The translations under genes and the position numbers were made by a program. DNA of 64,000 nucleotides from Sandaracinus amylolyticus (GTDB lineage Bacteria > Myxococcota_A > Polyangia > Polyangiales > Sandaracinaceae), in NCBI RefSeq assembly GCF_000737325.1, contig NZ_CP011125.1, forward strand, positions 3,720,001 through 3,784,000, given 5' to 3'. Below are positions 60,901 to 64,000 of the stretch, in pieces; the stretch's first letter is position 1, and each line of letters begins with the position of its first letter. The notes beneath the pieces are model-generated. The model saw only the letters and a list, made by a program, of their open reading frames with translations, was not told the DNA's origin and ran no database searches.

Positions 60901-63849
60901 TCAGAAGGGCACGCCCAGGTGGGCGTAGAACTGGTCGATCCCGCCCTCACCGAGCCCTCGTGCATACCCGATTCGCAACGAGAATCCGAGGATGTAGAAG
61001 AGCGTGAAGTCGACGTGGAGCTCCGCGCCCACCCCCACGCGGAACCGGGAGAAGTCGATCTCCCCGAAGAACGCGTCGCCGGCGTCGGCGAACACCGTCG
61101 CCCAGAGCCGGTTCAAGTACACCGGCAGCGTGAGGATGCCGCGGTTGAACCGGTAGATCGGGAACCGGTACTCGAGCTGCGCGAGGTGGAACTGGCTGCC
61201 GACGCGATCGTTCGGCAGGTACCCGCGCAGCGCCGAGCCGCCGAGGATCACGGGGCTGTTGAACCCTTCGATCAGCGGCACCGTCGGGAACCCGCCGACC
61301 CCGAAGATCCCGAGGCGATCGAGATCGCCGCCGCTGATCCCGCCCGCGTAGCGGAACGCGAGCACGTGGTGCTCGAGCCACGGCATCGGCAGGTAGCGCG
61401 TGAACGACCACGTCAGCGTCAGCACGCGGAACTGGCTGCCGATCGCGGGATCCGACACCGACGCGCCGATGCCGAGCGCTTGCCCGTTCGACGGGCTGAT
61501 GTCGTAGCCGTAGCGCTCGACGTCGCTGTACGACCAACCGAAGCGCAGCGTGGAGAAGAAGCCGGTCTCGGGCAGGAGCGGCGGCGGGAAGTTGGGATCG
61601 AGCGGCTCCGTGGTGAACGGCGCGCCGGCCTCGGTCCACGTCAGCGCGTACGACGTCGAGATCGTGTTGCCGCGGAACGCGCGCGGGAACGAGTACGCGA
61701 CGCCGACGTCGCCGCCCCACGCGTCCTGGATCCACGGCACGTCCTCGCCGCCGATCTGCAGGCCTCCGACGCGCGTCACGCGACGGAACCCGCGCACGCT
61801 GATCGAGAGCGGCAGGCGGTTGTACGAGTACCCCGCGTCGATCGACATGTTGCCGCGCTCGAGCCCGAAGCCGATGCGCGCGCTCCACGAGTGGAACGCC
61901 GCGACGTCCTCGCCCGCGATCGTGATGCCGAGCGTCGTGCCGAACGAGTCGGGCGTGAGATCGAGGAAGTACGAGCGCGGGTAGAGCGTGGGCAGCGCGT
62001 CGTAGTCCTCGCTCTCCGCGGTCCAGATCGGCGCGGTGTCGCTCGCGATCGGGCGCGTGTCGATGTACGGGGGCGCCTCGCGGAAGCCGGTGAGCTCGGT
62101 GTCGATCGCGAACAGATCGAAGCCGTACGACGTGTAGCCGACGTACGTGATGCGACGGCCATCGCCCGCGATCGCCGGCTGATACGCGCCGGCGATCACG
62201 TTCGTCAGCTGCCGCAGCGATCCGCTCGCGAGCTCGTACGCGTAGAGGTTCGCGATGCCGGTGCGATCCGACGAGAACACGACGCGCGTTCCGTCCGGCG
62301 AGAACGTGGGCCCGGTGTCGGACGCGCGATCGTGCGTGAGGTCCTCGATGCGCCCGGTCGCGACGTCGACGAGCACCACGTCGCGATACCCGCCGTCGCG
62401 CCACGTCGACGCGACCACCAGGCGTCCGTCGGGCGAGAAGCGCGGCGTGTACCACTGCTGGAAGCGCGCTCCCGGCGTCAGCTCGCGCATCGTGCCGGTC
62501 ACGTCCGCGAGCTCCGCGATCATCAGCCGCGTCGTGCCCGCGCGCGACATCGTGAAGACCACGTACCGACCGTCGGGCGAGAGGTCGGGCTCGCGCGCGC
62601 GCAATCCGTCGGTGAGGCGCGTCTCCTCGCCGGTCTCGAGATCGCGGCGGACGAGATCGGAGAAGAAGTAGATGTCGCGGTGCGCGTCGGATCGCGAGAA
62701 CACGATCGTGCGCCCATCGGGATGCACCGCGGCTTCACCGCCCGCGTTCACGCGCGCGAGCACGTCGCGCCGCTCTCCTGTGATCGGATCGACGATCACG
62801 ATCTCGCCGCGCGATCGGTTGTCGGCGCGCAGGTACATCAAGCGCCCGTCGCGCAGGTAGCGTGGTGCGCGCGCGATCTCGCCGTGCGTCGTGAGGCGCG
62901 TGCCCTCGCGACGACCGAGCGCGTCGACCTCGCGCTGCTGCTCGCGATAGTGCGCGCGACGCTCGTCGAGGAACCCGTCCCACAGCTCGATGAACGTCGA
63001 GCCCGTCGCGCGCTGCGCGACGCGGTTGATCCCGTACGGGATCACCGATGCGCCGTACTCGTGTGCGATGGTCGCGAGCGCGACGCGCCCGTGCCGCTCC
63101 GCGATGTAGCGGACGAAGAAGGATCCGTAGAGATACGCAGCGTTCCCGTGAGGCCAGCGATCCGCGCTCGAGCTGACCTGATCGAGGTCCCAGAAGCGGT
63201 CCTCGAGCGCATCCATCCGCAGGTACATGTCCCACTGCGAGCTGCGCAGGCGTCCGCCCGACGTGTGCTCGGTCTCCTCGTGCACCGCGAGGCCCTCGAG
63301 GAACCACCGCGGCTGCACGTGGTTCGGCATGTAGACCTTGCCGAGCAGCAGGTTGATGAACGACGGCAGGCCGCTCGCGTTGTCGAGGTGGAGGATGTGC
63401 GTGTGCTCGTGCGTGACGAGCGTCGTCAGCCAGTCGTCGTAGTCGGCGAGCGGTGAGAGATCGTCGGGCGCCTCCGCGAACAGGCGGATGGTGTCGTAGG
63501 GCAGGGCGGTCGCAGATCCGTTCGCCGCGTCGGCGTCGTCGGTGATGACGATCTGCACGCGCTCGCGCGGAGCGAACGCCAGCACCGTCGAGAGCGTCGA
63601 GTGCGCGCGCTCGGCGACCGCCGCGACGCGACGCGCGAGGTACCCGAGCGGCTCGTGGTAGTGGATGACGAAGTGCGGTGTGCGGATCGTCCGCCAGTCG
63701 AGGAACGGATCGCGCAGCTGCGCGCGCGTCGCGGTCGGGGTGGCCGAGATCGCCACCATCAGCGCTGCTCCCAGCGCGGCGACGAGCGCTGGGAACCCAG
63801 CGAGACACCGCCGGTTTCGCGTGGTGCGACGTCCGATGCGGTGGGTCAC
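60901..63849 (-). CDS. Outer-membrane protein: zinc peptidase-like, beta-propeller and barrel domains
   Basis: 982 residues from GTG 63849, giving a good signal peptide (LAGFPALVAALGAALMVAIS); the frame is open to TTG 63915. Part 1 (about 45-290): peptidase MA-like domain with THEHTHILH (His147, Glu148, His151) and WFLEGLAVHEE (third zinc ligand). Part 2 (about 320-600): TolB/WD40-like PD40 repeats (RFSPDGRLVVAS, TFSPDGTRVVFSSDR). Part 3 (about 650-982): BamA/surface-antigen-like barrel ending in phenylalanine (HLGVPF). Such proteins are typical of myxobacterial outer membranes. Confidence 0.85.
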   Translation of the reverse strand: MTHRIGRRTTRNRRCLAGFPALVAALGAALMVAISATPTATRAQLRDPFLDWRTIRTPHFVIHYHEPLGYLARRVAAVAERAHSTLSTVLAFAPRERVQIVITDDADAANGSATALPYDTIRLFAEAPDDLSPLADYDDWLTTLVTHEHTHILHLDNASGLPSFINLLLGKVYMPNHVQPRWFLEGLAVHEETEHTSGGRLRSSQWDMYLRMDALEDRFWDLDQVSSSADRWPHGNAAYLYGSFFVRYIAERHGRVALATIAHEYGASVIPYGINRVAQRATGSTFIELWDGFLDERRAHYREQQREVDALGRREGTRLTTHGEIARAPRYLRDGRLMYLRADNRSRGEIVIVDPITGERRDVLARVNAGGEAAVHPDGRTIVFSRSDAHRDIYFFSDLVRRDLETGEETRLTDGLRAREPDLSPDGRYVVFTMSRAGTTRLMIAELADVTGTMRELTPGARFQQWYTPRFSPDGRLVVASTWRDGGYRDVVLVDVATGRIEDLTHDRASDTGPTFSPDGTRVVFSSDRTGIANLYAYELASGSLRQLTNVIAGAYQPAIAGDGRRITYVGYTSYGFDLFAIDTELTGFREAPPYIDTRPIASDTAPIWTAESEDYDALPTLYPRSYFLDLTPDSFGTTLGITIAGEDVAAFHSWSARIGFGLERGNMSIDAGYSYNRLPLSISVRGFRRVTRVGGLQIGGEDVPWIQDAWGGDVGVAYSFPRAFRGNTISTSYALTWTEAGAPFTTEPLDPNFPPPLLPETGFFSTLRFGWSYSDVERYGYDISPSNGQALGIGASVSDPAIGSQFRVLTLTWSFTRYLPMPWLEHHVLAFRYAGGISGGDLDRLGIFGVGGFPTVPLIEGFNSPVILGGSALRGYLPNDRVGSQFHLAQLEYRFPIYRFNRGILTLPVYLNRLWATVFADAGDAFFGEIDFSRFRVGVGAELHVDFTLFYILGFSLRIGYARGLGEGGIDQFYAHLGVPF

Positions 63850-63904
63850 CGCGGGGCAGCGTTCCGTGCGTCCGCAGCCCCGGTCAAGACGGTTCGCCTC
63901 GTCC

Positions 63905-63934
63905 TTGACCTCCAAAGCGCGAAAGTCATAGGCT
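63905..63934 (+). promoter_or_regulatory. Possible promoter of the gene at the right edge
   Basis: TTGACC (63905-63910), 18 bases, TAGGCT (63929-63934), ten bases before ATG 63945. Confidence 0.35.
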
Positions 63935-63944
63935 ATTTCGAGCG

Positions 63945-64000
63945 ATGGAGCCCCCCGTTCCGAAGGTGACGCCGCCTCCTCCGACGAGGCCAGCGAAGCA
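63945..64000 (+). CDS. Start of a gene at the right edge (partial)
   Basis: ATG followed by MEPPVPKVTPPPPTRPAKQ to the window end. The Pro/Lys-rich start is a low-complexity N terminus; the product is not recognisable. Diverges from the outer-membrane protein gene. Confidence 0.4.
   Translation, partial: MEPPVPKVTPPPPTRPAK

Overview
The window is very GC-rich DNA from what looks like a myxobacterium-type bacterium (Myxococcota, Polyangia, Sandaracinus-like). This is inferred from the base composition, many lipoproteins with Asp/Gly/Ala-rich linkers, a Ser/Thr kinase of PknB type, DUF1592/DUF1552 gene pairs and strong use of GTG/TTG starts with 4-base overlaps. No rRNA or complete tRNA gene was found, so the placement rests on gene content only.

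1-13,085: the right part of a prophage or phage-tail-like element with a contractile (myovirus, Mu/P2-like) tail. In order: end of a probable tail sheath, tail tube, tail assembly chaperone with a probable programmed -1 frameshift, tape measure, a gpU/N-position protein, a hub-spike protein, gp25/W-like wedge, baseplate J, a gpI/gp48-position protein, fibre-like proteins, then small membrane/coiled-coil proteins and a TIM-barrel-like protein that look like a lysis module. All genes are on + and most overlap by 1-4 bases.

13,086-20,910: accessory cargo. A Cys-rich lipoprotein; a three-gene minus-strand operon (hicA toxin, hicB antitoxin, small membrane protein) with a clear promoter/operator; small unknowns; a HEPN-motif protein downstream of a DEDDh exonuclease; and a convergent pair of TcmP and its three-Cys-motif (DUF5131-like) partner. 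A 20-base sequence like the 3' end of a tRNA/tmRNA, followed by an intrinsic terminator with no gene in front of it, suggests the right attachment site of an integrated element near 20.8 kb.

20,910-37,400: a palindromic intergenic repeat cluster, then chromosomal genes: AAC(3)-like acetyltransferase diverging from a methyltransferase, a SigG-type sigma factor with a VOC protein, a Ser/Thr kinase, lipoprotein hydrolase, dnaJ-M23-VWA-aldo/keto reductase run, a tightly overlapping six-gene operon ending in a response regulator, histidine kinase and lipoprotein, and a zinc-ribbon protein with a long Pro/Gly repeat.

37,537-47,647: a partial respiratory complex I operon (nuoE, F, J, K, L, M, N plus a lipoprotein). 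nuoG, H and I are absent from their usual place, and NuoL carries an unusual C-terminal extension.

47,672-64,000: RNase Z, a Bax inhibitor-1-like membrane protein, a secreted-hydrolase/DUF1592/DUF1552/lipoprotein run, the translation operon rpsB-tsf-pyrH-frr with a good promoter, leader and terminator, a TyrA-type prephenate dehydrogenase-chorismate mutase fusion, a small lipoprotein, a large three-part protein (zinc peptidase, beta-propeller, outer-membrane barrel), and the start of one more gene at the right edge.
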